DNA from: Aquipseudomonas ullengensis
GTDB lineage: Bacteria > Pseudomonadota > Gammaproteobacteria > Pseudomonadales > Pseudomonadaceae
Length of the DNA stretch: 64,000 nt
NCBI RefSeq assembly: GCF_014174475.1
Contig: NZ_JACJUD010000004.1
Coordinates: 519,256 to 583,255 of the forward strand
Reading direction: 5' to 3'
The notes beneath the pieces are model-generated. The model worked only from the letters and a program-made list of their open reading frames with translations, ran no database searches and was not told where the DNA came from. The stretch's first letter is position 1; each line of letters starts with the position of its first letter. Positions 43,155 to 54,345 of this stretch are shown piece by piece. The position numbers were made by a program, and so were the translations under genes.

Positions 43155-45863
43155 ATGGCCACTATCCACGTAGACGGCAAAGATTTCGAAGTCGACGGTG
43201 CGGACAACCTGCTGCAGGCCTGTCTGTCCCTCGGACTCGACATCCCCTACTTCTGCTGGCACCCGGCGCTCGGTAGCGTCGGGGCTTGCCGCCAGTGTGC
43301 GGTGAAGCAGTACAGCGACGAAAACGACACCCGTGGTCGCATCGTCATGTCGTGCATGACGCCTGCCACCGACAACACCTGGATCTCCATCGACGATGAA
43401 GAATCCAAGGCGTTCCGCGCCAGCGTTGTCGAGTGGCTGATGACCAACCACCCGCACGACTGCCCGGTCTGCGAGGAAGGCGGTCACTGCCACCTGCAAG
43501 ACATGACGGTGATGACTGGCCACAACGAGCGCCGTTATCGCTTCACCAAGCGCACCCACCAGAACCAGCAGCTCGGCCCGTTTATCTCCCACGAGATGAA
43601 CCGCTGCATCGCCTGCTACCGCTGTGTGCGCTACTACAAGGATTACGCTGGCGGCACCGACCTGGGCGTCTATGGCGCGCACGACAACGTGTACTTCGGC
43701 CGCGTCGAAGACGGCGTGCTGGAAAGCGAGTTCTCCGGCAACCTGGTCGAGGTCTGCCCGACCGGCGTATTCACCGACAAGACTCACTCCGAGCGCTACA
43801 ACCGCAAGTGGGACATGCAGTTCGCCCCGAGCATCTGCCATGGCTGCTCCAGCGGCTGCAACACCAGCCCGGGCGAGCGCTATGGCGAGATCCGTCGTAT
43901 CGAGAACCGCTTCAACGGCGACGTGAACCAGTATTTCCTCTGTGACCGCGGCCGTTTCGGCTATGGCTACGTCAACCGTGAAGACCGTCCGCGCCAGCCG
44001 CTCTTTGGTAACGAAAAACTTGGCCTGGACGCCGCCCTGGACAAGGCCGCCGAGCTGCTCAAAGGCAAACGCGTGATCGGCATCGGTTCGCCACGCGCCA
44101 GCCTGGAAGGCAACTTCGCCCTGCGCGAGCTGGTTGGTGAGGCCAACTACTACAGCGGTATCGCCGCTGCCGAGCTGGACAACCTGCGCCTGATCCGCGA
44201 CATCCTGCAGAACGGCCCGCTGCCGGTGCCGACCCTGCGCGAGGTAGAAAACCACGACGCGGTGTTCGTCCTCGGTGAAGACCTGACCCAAACCGCTGCA
44301 CGCCTGGCCCTGGCCCTGCGCCAGACGGTCAAGGGCAAGGCCACTGAAATCGCCGCCTCGATGAAGATCCAGGACTGGCACATGGCAGCCGTGCAGAACG
44401 TCGCCCAAGACGCCCTGCACCCGCTGTTCATCGCCAGCGTCACCCCGACCCGCCTCGACGATATCGCCGAAGCCTGCGTGCACGCTGCCCCGGCCGACCT
44501 GGCGCGTATCGGTTTCGCCGTAGCCCACGCCATTGACCCGAGCGCCCCGGCCGTGACCGGCCTGGATGCCGACGCAGCCGAGCTGGTACAGCTGATCGCC
44601 GACGCCTTGCTGGGCGCCAGGCGCCCGCTGATCGTCTCCGGCGCCTCACTGGGCAGCAAGGAACTGATCGAGGCCGCGGCCAACATCGCCAGCGCGCTGA
44701 AAAATCGCGAGAAGAACGGCTCCATCAGCCTGGTAGTCCCGGAAGCCAACAGCATGGGCCTGGCCCTGTTTGGCGGCGAGTCGCTGGACGCCGCTCTGGA
44801 AGCCCTGACTGCCGGCCAGGCCGACGCTGTGATCGTGCTGGAAAACGACCTGTACCGCCGCGCCGACGCTGCCCAGGTAGACGCCGCCCTGGCTGCGGCC
44901 AAGGTAGTGATCGTCGCCGATCACCAGCAGACCGCCACCACCGCCAAGGCCCACCTGGTGCTGCCAGCTGCCAGCTTCGCCGAAGGCGACGGCACCCTGG
45001 TCAGCCTGGAAGGCCGCGCCCAGCGCTTCTTTCAGGTATTCGAGCCGAGCTACTACGACAGCAACATCCTCGTGCGTGAAGGCTGGCGCTGGCTGCACGC
45101 GCTGCACAGCACCCTGCAAGGCAAGGGCGTGGACTGGACCCAGCTGGACCAGGTCACCGCCGCCTGCGCCGCCAGCAACAGCGTATTGGCCGGCATCACC
45201 GGTGCCGCGCCAAGCGCCTCGTTCCGTATCAAGGGCCTCAAGCTGGCCCGTGAACCGCTGCGCTACAGTGGCCGTACCGCGATGCGCGCCAACATCAGCG
45301 TGCACGAGCCGCGTCAGCCGCAGGACCAGGACTCGCCCTTCGCCTTCTCCATGGAAGGCTATTCGGGCAGCCAGGAAGACCGTCAGCAGATCCCGTTCGC
45401 CTGGTCACCAGGCTGGAACTCGCCGCAGGCCTGGAACAAGTTCCAGGACGAAGTCGGCGGCCATCTGCGTGCCGGCGATCCGGGCGTACGCCTGATCGAA
45501 GCCAAAGGCGCTGCCCTGTCCTGGTTCACCGTGGCTGCAGCGTTCAACCCGGCTCAAGGCACCCTGCAGGTCGTGCCGCTGCACCATCTGTTCGGCAGTG
45601 AGGAAACCTCCTCGCGCGCCGCACCGATCCAGGAGCGCATTGCCCAGCCGTACGTGGCCCTGGCCAAGGCCGAGGCTGATCGCCTGGGGGTCAACGACGG
45701 CGCCCTGCTCGCCCTGACCGTCAACGGCCAGGTGCTGCGCCTGCCGCTGCAGATCAACGAAGACCTGGCCATCGGCCTGATCGGCCTGCCGGCTGGCTTG
45801 CCAGGCATCCCGGCAGCCATCGCCGGTGCCCTGGTGACTAGCGTTCAGGAGGCCGCACAATGA
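43155..45863 (+). CDS. nuoG: NADH-quinone oxidoreductase subunit G
   Basis: The 902-residue largest subunit, related to molybdopterin oxidoreductases but without cofactor function. It carries a 2Fe-2S cluster ([19 protein letters not shown]), the H/C-ligated cluster in [12 protein letters not shown], a 4Fe-4S cluster in [11 protein letters not shown] with CPTGVF, and the extra N7 motif in CHGCSSGCN with a later FLCDRG. N7 is retained in E. coli and here as well. Start at ATG 43155; its stop overlaps nuoH. Confidence 0.97.
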   Translation: MATIHVDGKDFEVDGADNLLQACLSLGLDIPYFCWHPALGSVGACRQCAVKQYSDENDTRGRIVMSCMTPATDNTWISIDDEESKAFRASVVEWLMTNHPHDCPVCEEGGHCHLQDMTVMTGHNERRYRFTKRTHQNQQLGPFISHEMNRCIACYRCVRYYKDYAGGTDLGVYGAHDNVYFGRVEDGVLESEFSGNLVEVCPTGVFTDKTHSERYNRKWDMQFAPSICHGCSSGCNTSPGERYGEIRRIENRFNGDVNQYFLCDRGRFGYGYVNREDRPRQPLFGNEKLGLDAALDKAAELLKGKRVIGIGSPRASLEGNFALRELVGEANYYSGIAAAELDNLRLIRDILQNGPLPVPTLREVENHDAVFVLGEDLTQTAARLALALRQTVKGKATEIAASMKIQDWHMAAVQNVAQDALHPLFIASVTPTRLDDIAEACVHAAPADLARIGFAVAHAIDPSAPAVTGLDADAAELVQLIADALLGARRPLIVSGASLGSKELIEAAANIASALKNREKNGSISLVVPEANSMGLALFGGESLDAALEALTAGQADAVIVLENDLYRRADAAQVDAALAAAKVVIVADHQQTATTAKAHLVLPAASFAEGDGTLVSLEGRAQRFFQVFEPSYYDSNILVREGWRWLHALHSTLQGKGVDWTQLDQVTAACAASNSVLAGITGAAPSASFRIKGLKLAREPLRYSGRTAMRANISVHEPRQPQDQDSPFAFSMEGYSGSQEDRQQIPFAWSPGWNSPQAWNKFQDEVGGHLRAGDPGVRLIEAKGAALSWFTVAAAFNPAQGTLQVVPLHHLFGSEETSSRAAPIQERIAQPYVALAKAEADRLGVNDGALLALTVNGQVLRLPLQINEDLAIGLIGLPAGLPGIPAAIAGALVTSVQEAAQ

Positions 45864-46855
45864 TGAGCTGGCTCACTCCTGAGGTGGTCGACGTACTGAT
45901 CGCCGTGCTCAAGGCCATCGTTATCCTGCTGGTAGTGGTGATCAGTGGCGCGCTGCTGAGCTTTGTCGAACGCCGTCTGCTCGGCTGGTGGCAGGACCGC
46001 TACGGTCCGAACCGCGTCGGCCCGTTCGGCATGTTTCAGATCGCCGCCGACATGTTGAAGATGTTCTTCAAGGAAGACTGGACGCCGCCGTTCGCCGACA
46101 AGACGATCTTCATCCTGGCGCCGATGATCGCCTTCGCCGCCATGCTGATGGCCTTCGCGATCATCCCGATCACCCCGACCTGGGGCGTGGCGGACCTGAA
46201 CATCGGCATCCTGTTCTTCTTCGCCATGGCCGGCCTGTCGGTGTATGCGGTGCTGTTCGCCGGTTGGTCGAGCAACAACAAGTTCGCCCTGCTCGGCGCC
46301 CTGCGTGCCTCGGCGCAGACCGTGTCCTACGAGGTGTTCCTGGCCCTGGCGCTGATGGGCATCGTCGCTCAGGTTGGCTCGTTCAACATGCGCGATATCG
46401 TCGATTACCAGGCCGAACACCTGTGGTTCATCATTCCGCAGTTCTTCGGCTTCTGTACCTTCTTTATCGCTGGCGTCGCCGTGACTCACCGTCACCCATT
46501 CGACCAGCCGGAAGCGGAGCAGGAGCTGGCCGACGGTTACCACATCGAATACGCCGGGATGAAATGGGGCATGTTCTTCGTTGGCGAGTACATCGGCATC
46601 GTGACCATTTCGGCGCTGCTGGTGACCCTGTTCTTCGGCGGCTGGCACGGTCCGTTCGGCATCCTGCCGCAGATCCCGTTTATCTGGTTCGCCCTGAAAA
46701 CCTGCTTCTTCATCATGATCTTCATCCTGCTGCGCGCCTCGATTCCGCGCCCACGGTATGACCAGGTCATGGCCTTCAGCTGGAAGTTCTGTCTGCCGCT
46801 GACCCTGATCAACCTGCTGGTGACCGGCGCAGTTGTGCTGGCTACGGCCCAGTAA
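45860..46855 (+). CDS. nuoH: NADH-quinone oxidoreductase subunit H
   Basis: A 331-residue membrane subunit with about eight helices that links the peripheral arm to the pumps and forms part of the quinone chamber. Signatures are [20 protein letters not shown] and [19 protein letters not shown]. Start is ATG 45860 or the adjacent ATG 45863, overlapping the nuoG stop by 4 nt. Confidence 0.97.
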   Translation: MMSWLTPEVVDVLIAVLKAIVILLVVVISGALLSFVERRLLGWWQDRYGPNRVGPFGMFQIAADMLKMFFKEDWTPPFADKTIFILAPMIAFAAMLMAFAIIPITPTWGVADLNIGILFFFAMAGLSVYAVLFAGWSSNNKFALLGALRASAQTVSYEVFLALALMGIVAQVGSFNMRDIVDYQAEHLWFIIPQFFGFCTFFIAGVAVTHRHPFDQPEAEQELADGYHIEYAGMKWGMFFVGEYIGIVTISALLVTLFFGGWHGPFGILPQIPFIWFALKTCFFIMIFILLRASIPRPRYDQVMAFSWKFCLPLTLINLLVTGAVVLATAQ

Positions 46856-46867
46856 GGAGTAATAGCG

Positions 46868-47416
46868 ATGATCAAATATATCTGGGACGTGGTGCATGGC
46901 ACCTGGACCCAACTGCGCAGCCTGGTGATGGTGTTCAGTCACGGCTTCCGCAAACGCGACACCCTGCAGTACCCAGAAGAGCCGGTGTACCTGCCGCCGC
47001 GCTACCGTGGCCGGATCGTGCTGACCCGCGACCCCGACGGCGAAGAGCGCTGCGTGGCCTGCAACCTGTGCGCCGTGGCCTGCCCGGTCGGCTGCATCTC
47101 GCTGCAGAAGGCCGAGACGCCGGACGGCCGCTGGTACCCGGATTTCTTCCGCATCAACTTCTCGCGCTGCATCTTCTGCGGCCTCTGTGAAGAAGCCTGC
47201 CCCACCACCGCAATCCAGCTCACCCCGGATTTCGAGATGGGCGAGTACAAGCGCCAGGACCTGGTGTACGAGAAGGAAGACCTGCTGATCAGCGGCCCGG
47301 GCAAAAACCCGGACTACAACTTCTACCGCGTTGCCGGTATGGCCATCGCCGGCAAGCCGAAAGGCGCCGCGCAGAATGAAGCCGAGCCGATCAACGTCAA
47401 AAGCCTGCTGCCCTAA
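46868..47416 (+). CDS. nuoI: NADH-quinone oxidoreductase subunit I
   Basis: A 182-residue ferredoxin-like subunit with two 4Fe-4S clusters (N6a/N6b) in [15 protein letters not shown] and [15 protein letters not shown]. It passes electrons from NuoG towards N2 in NuoB. It follows nuoH by 12 bp, with AAGGAG upstream. Confidence 0.97.
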   Translation: MIKYIWDVVHGTWTQLRSLVMVFSHGFRKRDTLQYPEEPVYLPPRYRGRIVLTRDPDGEERCVACNLCAVACPVGCISLQKAETPDGRWYPDFFRINFSRCIFCGLCEEACPTTAIQLTPDFEMGEYKRQDLVYEKEDLLISGPGKNPDYNFYRVAGMAIAGKPKGAAQNEAEPINVKSLLP

Positions 47417-47425
47417 GGAGAGGAC

Positions 47426-47935
47426 ATGGAATTCGCTTTCTACCTCGCTGCGGGCGTTGCCGTGGCTGCCACTGTTCGGGTCATCACTGCGAGTAATCCG
47501 GTGCATGCCCTGCTCTATTTGATCCTCTCGCTGCTGGCCGTGGCCATGACCTTCTTCGCCCTCGGCGCGCCGTTCGCCGGGGCCCTGGAGATCATCGTCT
47601 ACGCCGGCGCCATCATGGTGCTGTTCGTCTTCGTGGTGATGATGCTCAACCTTGGCCCGGCTGCTGCCGAGCAGGAAAAGAAATGGCTGACGCCCGGTAT
47701 CTGGACCGGCCCGGCAATTCTCGCCGCCATCCTGCTGGGTCAACTGCTGTATGTGCTGTTCCAGGCTCCGAGCGGCGCCTCCATAGGTCTGGTGACCGTG
47801 GATGCCAAGGCCGTCGGTATTGCCCTGTACGGCCCTTACCTGCTGGCCGTCGAGCTGGCCTCGATGCTGCTGCTGGCCGCGCTGGTCGCCGCCTACCACC
47901 TGGGCCGCCACGAAGCTAAGGATGCAACGCCATGA
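47426..47935 (+). CDS. nuoJ: NADH-quinone oxidoreductase subunit J
   Basis: A 169-residue membrane subunit with five predicted helices. [31 protein letters not shown] contains the conserved pi-bulge helix region (shown split: [17 protein letters not shown]). It starts 9 nt after nuoI with AAGGAGAGGAC upstream and overlaps nuoK by 4 nt. Confidence 0.96.
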   Translation: MEFAFYLAAGVAVAATVRVITASNPVHALLYLILSLLAVAMTFFALGAPFAGALEIIVYAGAIMVLFVFVVMMLNLGPAAAEQEKKWLTPGIWTGPAILAAILLGQLLYVLFQAPSGASIGLVTVDAKAVGIALYGPYLLAVELASMLLLAALVAAYHLGRHEAKDATP

Positions 47936-48240
47936 ATGCGATTCCTCTGGAGCACGGCCTGGCCCTGGCCGGCGTGCTGTTCAGCCTGGGGCTGGTCGGC
48001 GTGATGGTGCGCCGCAACATCCTGTTCATCCTGATGAGCCTGGAAGTGATGATGAACGCCACCGCCCTGGCCTTCGTGGTCGCCGGCAGCCGCTGGGTGC
48101 AGCCTGACGGGCAGATCATGTTCATTCTGGTGATCACCCTGGCAGCCGCCGAGGCCAGTATCGGCCTGGCGATCCTGCTGCAACTGTATCGTCGCTTCCA
48201 CACCCTCGATGTCGACGCTGCCAGCGAGATGCGCGGATGA
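47932..48240 (+). CDS. nuoK: NADH-quinone oxidoreductase subunit K
   Basis: A 102-residue, three-helix membrane subunit (MrpC-like). It has conserved glutamates in [10 protein letters not shown] and [15 protein letters not shown], which lie on the proton path. It overlaps both nuoJ and nuoL by 4 nt. Confidence 0.96.
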   Translation: MNAIPLEHGLALAGVLFSLGLVGVMVRRNILFILMSLEVMMNATALAFVVAGSRWVQPDGQIMFILVITLAAAEASIGLAILLQLYRRFHTLDVDAASEMRG

Positions 48241-50087
48241 ACCTTCTATTTTTGACATGTCTGTTCCCGCTGCTTGGCTGGTTTCTCCTGGCCTTCTCCC
48301 GCGGACGTTTCTCGGAAAACCTCTCGGCGCTGATCGGCGTCGGCTCGATCGGCCTATCGGCGCTGACCGCTGGCTGGGTGATCCTGCAGTTCAACCTCAA
48401 CCCGCCGGCGGGTGGTGTGTTCACCCAGGTGCTGTGGCAGTGGATGAGCGTCGACGGTTTCGCCCCGAGCTTCACCCTGTATCTGGACGGCCTGTCCGTG
48501 ACCATGCTCGGCGTGGTCACCGGTGTCGGCTTCCTGATCCACCTGTTCGCCAGCTGGTACATGCGTGGTGAAGAGGGTTACTCGCGCTTCTTCGCCTACA
48601 CCAACCTGTTCATCGCCAGCATGCTGTTCCTGGTGCTCGGCGATAACCTGCTGTTCCTCTACTTCGGTTGGGAAGGCGTGGGGCTGTGCTCGTACCTGTT
48701 GATCGGCTTCTACTTCAAGCACACGCCCAACGGTAATGCCGCGCTCAAGGCGTTCATCGTTACCCGGATCGGCGACGTGTTCATGGCCATCGGCCTGTTC
48801 ATCCTGTTCCTGCATCTCGGCACCCTGAACATCCAGGAGCTGATGGTGCTGGCGCCGCAGAAGTACGTGGCCGGTGATGCCTGGCTGTGGGTCGCCACCC
48901 TGATGCTGCTTGGTGGCGCGGTCGGTAAATCTGCCCAGCTGCCGCTGCAGACCTGGCTGGCTGACGCCATGGCCGGCCCGACCCCGGTTTCCGCGCTGAT
49001 CCACGCGGCAACCATGGTGACCGCCGGCGTCTACCTGATCGCGCGGACCCACGGCCTGTTCCTGCTGACCCCGGACATCCTCGAACTGGTCGGTATCGTC
49101 GGCGGCGTGACCCTGGTGCTGGCCGGTTTCGCCGCCCTGGTGCAGACCGACATCAAGCGCATCCTCGCCTATTCGACCATGAGCCAGATCGGCTACATGT
49201 TCCTCGCCCTCGGCGTTGGCGCCTGGGACGCGGCGATCTTCCACCTGATGACCCACGCCTTCTTCAAGGCCCTGCTGTTCCTCGCCTCCGGTGCGGTCAT
49301 CAACGCCTGCCACCACGAGCAGAACATCTTCAAGATGGGCGGCCTGTGGAAGAAACTGCCGCTGGCCTACGCCAGCTTCATCGTCGGCGGTTCGGCTCTG
49401 GCTGCACTGCCGCTGATCACCGCCGGTTTCTACTCCAAGGACGAAATCCTCTGGGAAGCCTTCGCCAGTGGCCACCAGTGGCTGCTGTACGCCGGCCTGG
49501 CCGGTGCCTTCCTGACCTCGATCTACACCTTCCGCCTGATCTTCATCGCCTTCCACGGCGAGCAAAAAACCGAAGCCCACGCCGGTCATGGCGTTGCCCA
49601 CTGGCTGCCGCTGAGCGTGCTGATCGTGCTGTCCACCTTCATCGGCGCGCTGATCACGCCACCGCTGGCTGGCGTGCTGCCGCAAAGCGTCGGCCATGCC
49701 GGTGGCGAAGCGCAGCACAGCCTGGAAATCGCCTCGGGGGCCATCGCCCTGGCCGGTATCCTGCTGGCCGCCCTGCTGTTCCTTGGCAAGCGCAGCTTCG
49801 CCACGGCCGTTGCGCAAAGTGGCCCGGGGCGCTTCCTGTCGGCCTGGTGGTTCGCCGCCTGGGGCTTCGACTGGCTTTACGACAAGCTCTTCGTGCAGCC
49901 CTATCTGCTGGCCTGCCGCCTGCTCGCCCGTGACCCGCTGGACCGTGGCATCGGCCTGATTCCGCGCCTGGTACGCGGCGGCAACGCCCTGCTCGCTCGC
50001 AGCGAGAACGGCCAGATCCGCTGGTACGCCACGTCCATCGCCGGGGGCGCCGTACTGGTGCTCGGCCTGCTGCTGATTCTGAATTAA
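48237..50087 (+). CDS. nuoL: NADH-quinone oxidoreductase subunit L
   Basis: A 616-residue antiporter-like proton-pump subunit with about 16 helices and the long lateral amphipathic helix at the C-terminus. Conserved features are [22 protein letters not shown] sequence ([19 protein letters not shown]), the lysine helix [20 protein letters not shown] and the [17 protein letters not shown] helix. It overlaps nuoK and is followed by nuoM after 15 bp. Confidence 0.97.
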   Translation: MNLLFLTCLFPLLGWFLLAFSRGRFSENLSALIGVGSIGLSALTAGWVILQFNLNPPAGGVFTQVLWQWMSVDGFAPSFTLYLDGLSVTMLGVVTGVGFLIHLFASWYMRGEEGYSRFFAYTNLFIASMLFLVLGDNLLFLYFGWEGVGLCSYLLIGFYFKHTPNGNAALKAFIVTRIGDVFMAIGLFILFLHLGTLNIQELMVLAPQKYVAGDAWLWVATLMLLGGAVGKSAQLPLQTWLADAMAGPTPVSALIHAATMVTAGVYLIARTHGLFLLTPDILELVGIVGGVTLVLAGFAALVQTDIKRILAYSTMSQIGYMFLALGVGAWDAAIFHLMTHAFFKALLFLASGAVINACHHEQNIFKMGGLWKKLPLAYASFIVGGSALAALPLITAGFYSKDEILWEAFASGHQWLLYAGLAGAFLTSIYTFRLIFIAFHGEQKTEAHAGHGVAHWLPLSVLIVLSTFIGALITPPLAGVLPQSVGHAGGEAQHSLEIASGAIALAGILLAALLFLGKRSFATAVAQSGPGRFLSAWWFAAWGFDWLYDKLFVQPYLLACRLLARDPLDRGIGLIPRLVRGGNALLARSENGQIRWYATSIAGGAVLVLGLLLILN

Positions 50088-50102
50088 GGAAAACCAACCG
50101 TC

Positions 50103-51626
50103 ATGATTCTGCCCTGGCTAATCCTGATCCCCTTTATCGGCGGCCTGCTGTGCTGGCAAGGCGAGCGCTTCGGCAACACCCTGCCGCGCTGGGTCGCCCT
50201 GCTGACCATGGGCCTGCTGTTCGGTCTCGGCCTGTGGCTGTGGGCCACCGGCGACTTCAGCCTGGCCCCCGCACCCGGCGCCGAGCCCGCCTGGGCCCAT
50301 GAATTCAAGGTGCAGTGGATCGCCCGCCTGGGCATCAGCATCCACCTGGCCATGGACGGTCTGTCGGTACTGATGATCGCCCTCACCGGCCTGCTCGGCG
50401 TGCTGTCCGTGCTGTGCTCGTGGAACGAGATCCAGAACCGCGTCGGCTTCTTCCACCTCAACCTGATGTGGATTCTCGGCGGCGTGGTCGGCGTGTTCCT
50501 CGCCATGGACCTGTTCCTGTTCTTCTTCTTCTGGGAAATGATGCTGGTGCCGATGTTCTTCCTCATCGCGCTCTGGGGTCACAGCGGCAGCGATGGCAAG
50601 ACCCGCATCTATGCCGCCACCAAGTTCTTCATCTTCACCCAGGCCAGCGGCCTGATCATGCTGGTGGCCATCCTCGGCCTGGTGTTCGTCCACTTCGACC
50701 AGACCGGCGTGCTGACCTTCAACTACGCCGACCTGCTGAAGACCCAGATGAGCAAAGGCACCGAGTACCTGCTGATGCTCGGTTTCTTCATCGCCTTCGC
50801 GGTGAAGTTCCCGGTCGTGCCGTTCCACTCCTGGCTGCCGGACGCCCACGCCCAGGCGCCCACCGCCGGTTCCGTGGACCTGGCCGGTATCCTGCTGAAA
50901 ACCGCCGCCTACGGCCTGATGCGCTTCGCCCTGCCGCTGTTCCCGCATGCCTCGGCCGAGTTCGCGCCGATCGCCATGTGGCTCGGCGTGTTCGCCATCA
51001 TCTACGGTGCCCTGCTGTCGTTCGCCCAGACCGACATCAAGCGCCTGGTGGCTTACTCCAGCGTCTCGCACATGGGCTTCGTGCTGATCGCCATCTACTC
51101 CGGCAGCCAGATCGCCCTGCAGGGCGCAGTGGTGCAGATGATGGCCCACGGCCTGTCGGCAGCCGCACTGTTCATCCTCTGCGGTCAGCTCTACGAGCGC
51201 CTGCACACCCGCGACATGCGCGAGATGGGCGGTATCTGGGCACGCATGCCCTGGCTGCCAGCCATCAGCCTGTTCTTCGCTGCCGCTGCGCTGGGCCTGC
51301 CGGGCACCGGTAACTTCGTTGGCGAATTCCTGATCCTGATCGGCAGCTTCAAGGCCGCACCCTGGGTCATCGTGCTGGCCGCTACCGGCCTGGTGTTCGG
51401 TTCGGTCTACTCGCTGGCCATGATCCACCGCGCCTACTTCGGCCCGGCCAAAGCGGAAACCGCCCTGCCCGGCCTGAAACCGCGTGAACTGAGCATGGTG
51501 CTGGGCCTGGCCGTGCTGCTGATTCTGCTCGGCGTCTACCCGCAGCCGGTGCTCGACACCTCTGCCGCCACCATGTCCGGTGTGCAGCAGTGGCTCGGTG
51601 GCGCCCTCAATCAACTCGGTAAGTAG
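50103..51626 (+). CDS. nuoM: NADH-quinone oxidoreductase subunit M
   Basis: A 507-residue antiporter-like pump with about 14 helices. It includes [40 protein letters not shown] and [19 protein letters not shown], which hold the key Glu and Lys residues of the proton channel. ATG 50103 starts [14 protein letters not shown]. It is 4 nt from nuoN. Confidence 0.97.
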   Translation: MILPWLILIPFIGGLLCWQGERFGNTLPRWVALLTMGLLFGLGLWLWATGDFSLAPAPGAEPAWAHEFKVQWIARLGISIHLAMDGLSVLMIALTGLLGVLSVLCSWNEIQNRVGFFHLNLMWILGGVVGVFLAMDLFLFFFFWEMMLVPMFFLIALWGHSGSDGKTRIYAATKFFIFTQASGLIMLVAILGLVFVHFDQTGVLTFNYADLLKTQMSKGTEYLLMLGFFIAFAVKFPVVPFHSWLPDAHAQAPTAGSVDLAGILLKTAAYGLMRFALPLFPHASAEFAPIAMWLGVFAIIYGALLSFAQTDIKRLVAYSSVSHMGFVLIAIYSGSQIALQGAVVQMMAHGLSAAALFILCGQLYERLHTRDMREMGGIWARMPWLPAISLFFAAAALGLPGTGNFVGEFLILIGSFKAAPWVIVLAATGLVFGSVYSLAMIHRAYFGPAKAETALPGLKPRELSMVLGLAVLLILLGVYPQPVLDTSAATMSGVQQWLGGALNQLGK

Positions 51627-51630
51627 TGCC

Positions 51631-53106
51631 ATGCAACTGACGACTCAACACTTCATCGCCCTGCTACCACTGCTGATCACCAGTGCCACCATCGTGGTGG
51701 TGATGCTGGCAATCGCCTGGAAACGCCACCACTCCTGGACCTTCGCCCTGTCGGTACTGGGGCTCAACCTGGCGCTGCTGTCGATCATCCCGACCCTCAA
51801 GGTGACGCCGCTGGCGGTCACCCCGCTGCTGCTGATCGATAACTTCGCCTGCTACTACATGGCGCTGGTGCTGGCGGCGACGCTGGCCTGCGTGACGCTG
51901 ATCCACGCCTACCTGGGCGGCGAATCAGGCAAGGGCTATCCGGGCAACCGCGAAGAGCTGTACCTGCTGATGCTGCTGTCCGCCGCCGGCGGTCTGGTAC
52001 TGGTCAGCGCGCAGCATCTGGCGGGCCTGTTCATCGGCCTGGAACTGCTGTCGGTACCGACCTACGGCATGATCGCCTACGCCTTCTTCAACAAGCGTTC
52101 GCTGGAAGCCGGCATCAAGTACATGGTGCTGTCGGCCGCCGGTAGCGCCTTCCTGCTGTTCGGCATGGCCCTGCTCTACGCCGAATCCGGCAGCCTGAGC
52201 TTCGCCGGCATCGGCGCCAAGTTGGCCGCCGACGGCCTGCCGAGCATGCTGGCGCAGATCGGCATCGGCATGATGCTGATCGGCCTGGCCTTCAAGCTGT
52301 CGCTGGTACCGTTCCACCTGTGGACCCCGGACGTCTACGAGGGCGCCCCGGCACCAGTGGCGGCGTTCCTGGCCACCGCCAGCAAAGTCGCGGTGTTCGC
52401 CGTGCTGCTGCGCCTGTACCAGATCTCCCCGGTCACCAGCGGCGGCTGGCTGAACGAGCTGCTGACGATCATCGCCATCGCCTCGATCCTCTTCGGCAAC
52501 CTGCTCGCCCTGCTGCAGAGCAACCTCAAGCGTCTGCTCGGTTATTCGTCCATCGCCCACTTCGGCTACCTGCTGGTGGCGCTGATCGCCAGCAAGGGCC
52601 TTGCCGTGGAAGCGGTCGGCGTGTACCTGGCGACCTACGTGCTGACCAGCCTCGGCGCGTTCGGTGTGATCACCCTGATGTCGACGCCCTACAGCGGCCG
52701 CGACGCCGACGCCCTGTACGAGTACCGCGGCCTGTTCTGGCGCCGCCCGTACCTGACCGCCGTGCTGACCGTGATGATGCTGTCGCTGGCCGGTATTCCG
52801 CTGACTGCCGGCTTCATCGGCAAGTTCTACGTGGTCGCCGCCGGCGTGCAATCGCAGCTGTGGTGGCTGCTCGGCGCCCTGGTACTGGGTAGCGCCATCG
52901 GCGTGTTCTACTACCTGCGCGTGATGGTCACCCTGTTCATGGTCGAGCCAAACCTGCGCCGCCACGACGCGCCGTTCAACTGGGGCCAACGCGCCGGCGG
53001 CATCATGCTGTTGTTCGTTGCCCTGCTCGCCTTCTTCCTCGGCGTGTACCCCCAGCCGCTGCTGGAGCTGGTGCAGCACGCAGGCCTGGTGGCCATCGCC
53101 CCGTAA
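51631..53106 (+). CDS. nuoN: NADH-quinone oxidoreductase subunit N
   Basis: A 491-residue antiporter-like pump and the last gene of the nuo operon. Conserved parts are [37 protein letters not shown] and [21 protein letters not shown] 51631 gives [15 protein letters not shown]; an upstream GTG would overlap nuoM without need. A strong bidirectional terminator follows. Confidence 0.97.
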   Translation: MQLTTQHFIALLPLLITSATIVVVMLAIAWKRHHSWTFALSVLGLNLALLSIIPTLKVTPLAVTPLLLIDNFACYYMALVLAATLACVTLIHAYLGGESGKGYPGNREELYLLMLLSAAGGLVLVSAQHLAGLFIGLELLSVPTYGMIAYAFFNKRSLEAGIKYMVLSAAGSAFLLFGMALLYAESGSLSFAGIGAKLAADGLPSMLAQIGIGMMLIGLAFKLSLVPFHLWTPDVYEGAPAPVAAFLATASKVAVFAVLLRLYQISPVTSGGWLNELLTIIAIASILFGNLLALLQSNLKRLLGYSSIAHFGYLLVALIASKGLAVEAVGVYLATYVLTSLGAFGVITLMSTPYSGRDADALYEYRGLFWRRPYLTAVLTVMMLSLAGIPLTAGFIGKFYVVAAGVQSQLWWLLGALVLGSAIGVFYYLRVMVTLFMVEPNLRRHDAPFNWGQRAGGIMLLFVALLAFFLGVYPQPLLELVQHAGLVAIAP

Positions 53107-53120
53107 GCCTGACGCAGCAA

Positions 53121-53150
53121 TGAAAAACCCGGCCACAGCCGGGTTTTTCT
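53121..53150. terminator. Bidirectional terminator after nuoN
   Basis: Stem AAAAACCCGGC / GCCGGGTTTTT with a short loop and A/T runs on both sides. It serves nuoN and the convergent permease gene. Confidence 0.88.
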
Positions 53151-53166
53151 TGCCCGTAATAAAGCG

Positions 53167-54228
53167 CTAGGGCAAACGCACGGTACGCTTGCCGCTCTTG
53201 TAGATGTCCCAACTGGCAATGAACAGCGCGGCGATCAGCGGGCCGATGACAAAGCCATTGAGACCGAACAGGGTCAACCCGCCCAGGGTCGAGATCAGCA
53301 CCAGGTAATCCGGCAGGTGCGTGCCCTTGCCCACCAGCACCGGGCGTAACACGTTATCCACCAAGCCGATCACCAGTACCCCGAACAGCACCAGGGTAAC
53401 GCCCTGCCAGATCGCATCGGTCATCAGCAGGTAGAGCGCAACCGGCCCCCAGACCAGGCCACAGCCCACCACCGGCAGCAGGGACAGAAACGCCATCAGC
53501 ACGCCCCAGAGCAAGGGGTTGGATATCCCGAGGAACCAGAAAATCATCCAGCCCAGCGCGCCCTGCACCGCCGCCACGACCACATGGCCCTTGACCGTGG
53601 CCCGCACCACACGGGTGAACTTGATCTGCAGGCGGCGCTTGAGGGTATCCGCCAACGGGATCGAGACTCGTACCGCGCGCGCCAGCTCCGGCCCGTCGCG
53701 CAGGAAGAAGTACAGCAGATAGAGCATCAGGAAAAAGCCGATGACGAACTGGAAGGTGTTCTGGCCGATGGCAAAGGCCTTGGTCGCCAGGTACTCACTG
53801 CCCTGCAGGGCACTACGGACGATGCGTTCACTCATGCTGTCGAGGTTGCTCAGCCCGAGGCGCGCCATTTGCCGCTGCAGCACGTCGGGCAACAACGCCT
53901 GGGCCTGAATCACGTAGCGCCCGATGTTCAGCTCGCCACTCTCCACCCGCTGGTAGACCTCGCTGCCCTCATTGATCAGCATCAGCGTGATGATGCTCAT
54001 CGGCAGAATCGCCACCAGCAAGCAGACCGCCAGCGTCACCAGGGCCGACAGGTTGCCGCGGCCACCGAAGCGCAACGCCAGGCGCCGTTGTAGCGGGCCG
54101 AACAGAACCGCCAGCACCACCGCCCAAAATACCGCGCCGTAGAACGGCAGCAGAATCCAGGCGAACGCCAGCGTCACGCAGGCCAGCAGGACCAGAAACC
54201 CTTTGTGCTCGACACGAGGAGAGAACAT
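53167..54228 (-). CDS. AI-2E family transporter / permease
   Basis: A 353-residue inner-membrane protein of the AI-2E (UPF0118) family with about seven to eight helices and the motif FFLMLYLLYFFLRDGPELARA. Its GLVDNVLRPVLVGKGTHLPD and SLLPVVGCGLVWGP segments are typical. E. coli members have been linked to AI-2 export and to Na+/H+ antiport, so substrate is not assignable. ATG 54228 (MFSPRVEHKGFLVLL) was chosen; a longer frame to 54306 would include the upstream terminator of the next gene. Confidence 0.88.
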   Translation of the reverse strand: MFSPRVEHKGFLVLLACVTLAFAWILLPFYGAVFWAVVLAVLFGPLQRRLALRFGGRGNLSALVTLAVCLLVAILPMSIITLMLINEGSEVYQRVESGELNIGRYVIQAQALLPDVLQRQMARLGLSNLDSMSERIVRSALQGSEYLATKAFAIGQNTFQFVIGFFLMLYLLYFFLRDGPELARAVRVSIPLADTLKRRLQIKFTRVVRATVKGHVVVAAVQGALGWMIFWFLGISNPLLWGVLMAFLSLLPVVGCGLVWGPVALYLLMTDAIWQGVTLVLFGVLVIGLVDNVLRPVLVGKGTHLPDYLVLISTLGGLTLFGLNGFVIGPLIAALFIASWDIYKSGKRTVRLP

Positions 54229-54304
54229 GCGCGTAACCGATGTGGTGGGCTGTTCCTTGATTAGTCCCCAGCGGGCCGGGCAAGTGCGAGTGATTTCAGC
54301 GGCC

Positions 54305-54329
54305 ACAAAAAAGGCGCCGAAGCGCCTTT
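54305..54329 (-). terminator. Terminator after the sCache chemoreceptor gene
   Basis: Minus-strand stem AAGGCGC-TTCG-GCGCCTT followed by TTTTG, with the hyperstable UUCG tetraloop. Confidence 0.85.
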
Positions 54330-54345
54330 ATGCAATCGCATCAAC

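Noticed and set aside
45845..47911. Long minus-strand open frames opposite nuoH-nuoJ, and similar ones opposite nuoL, nuoM and nuoN
   Set aside because: Shadows of the nuo genes; His/Gln/Glu-rich low-complexity translations with no signal or domain.
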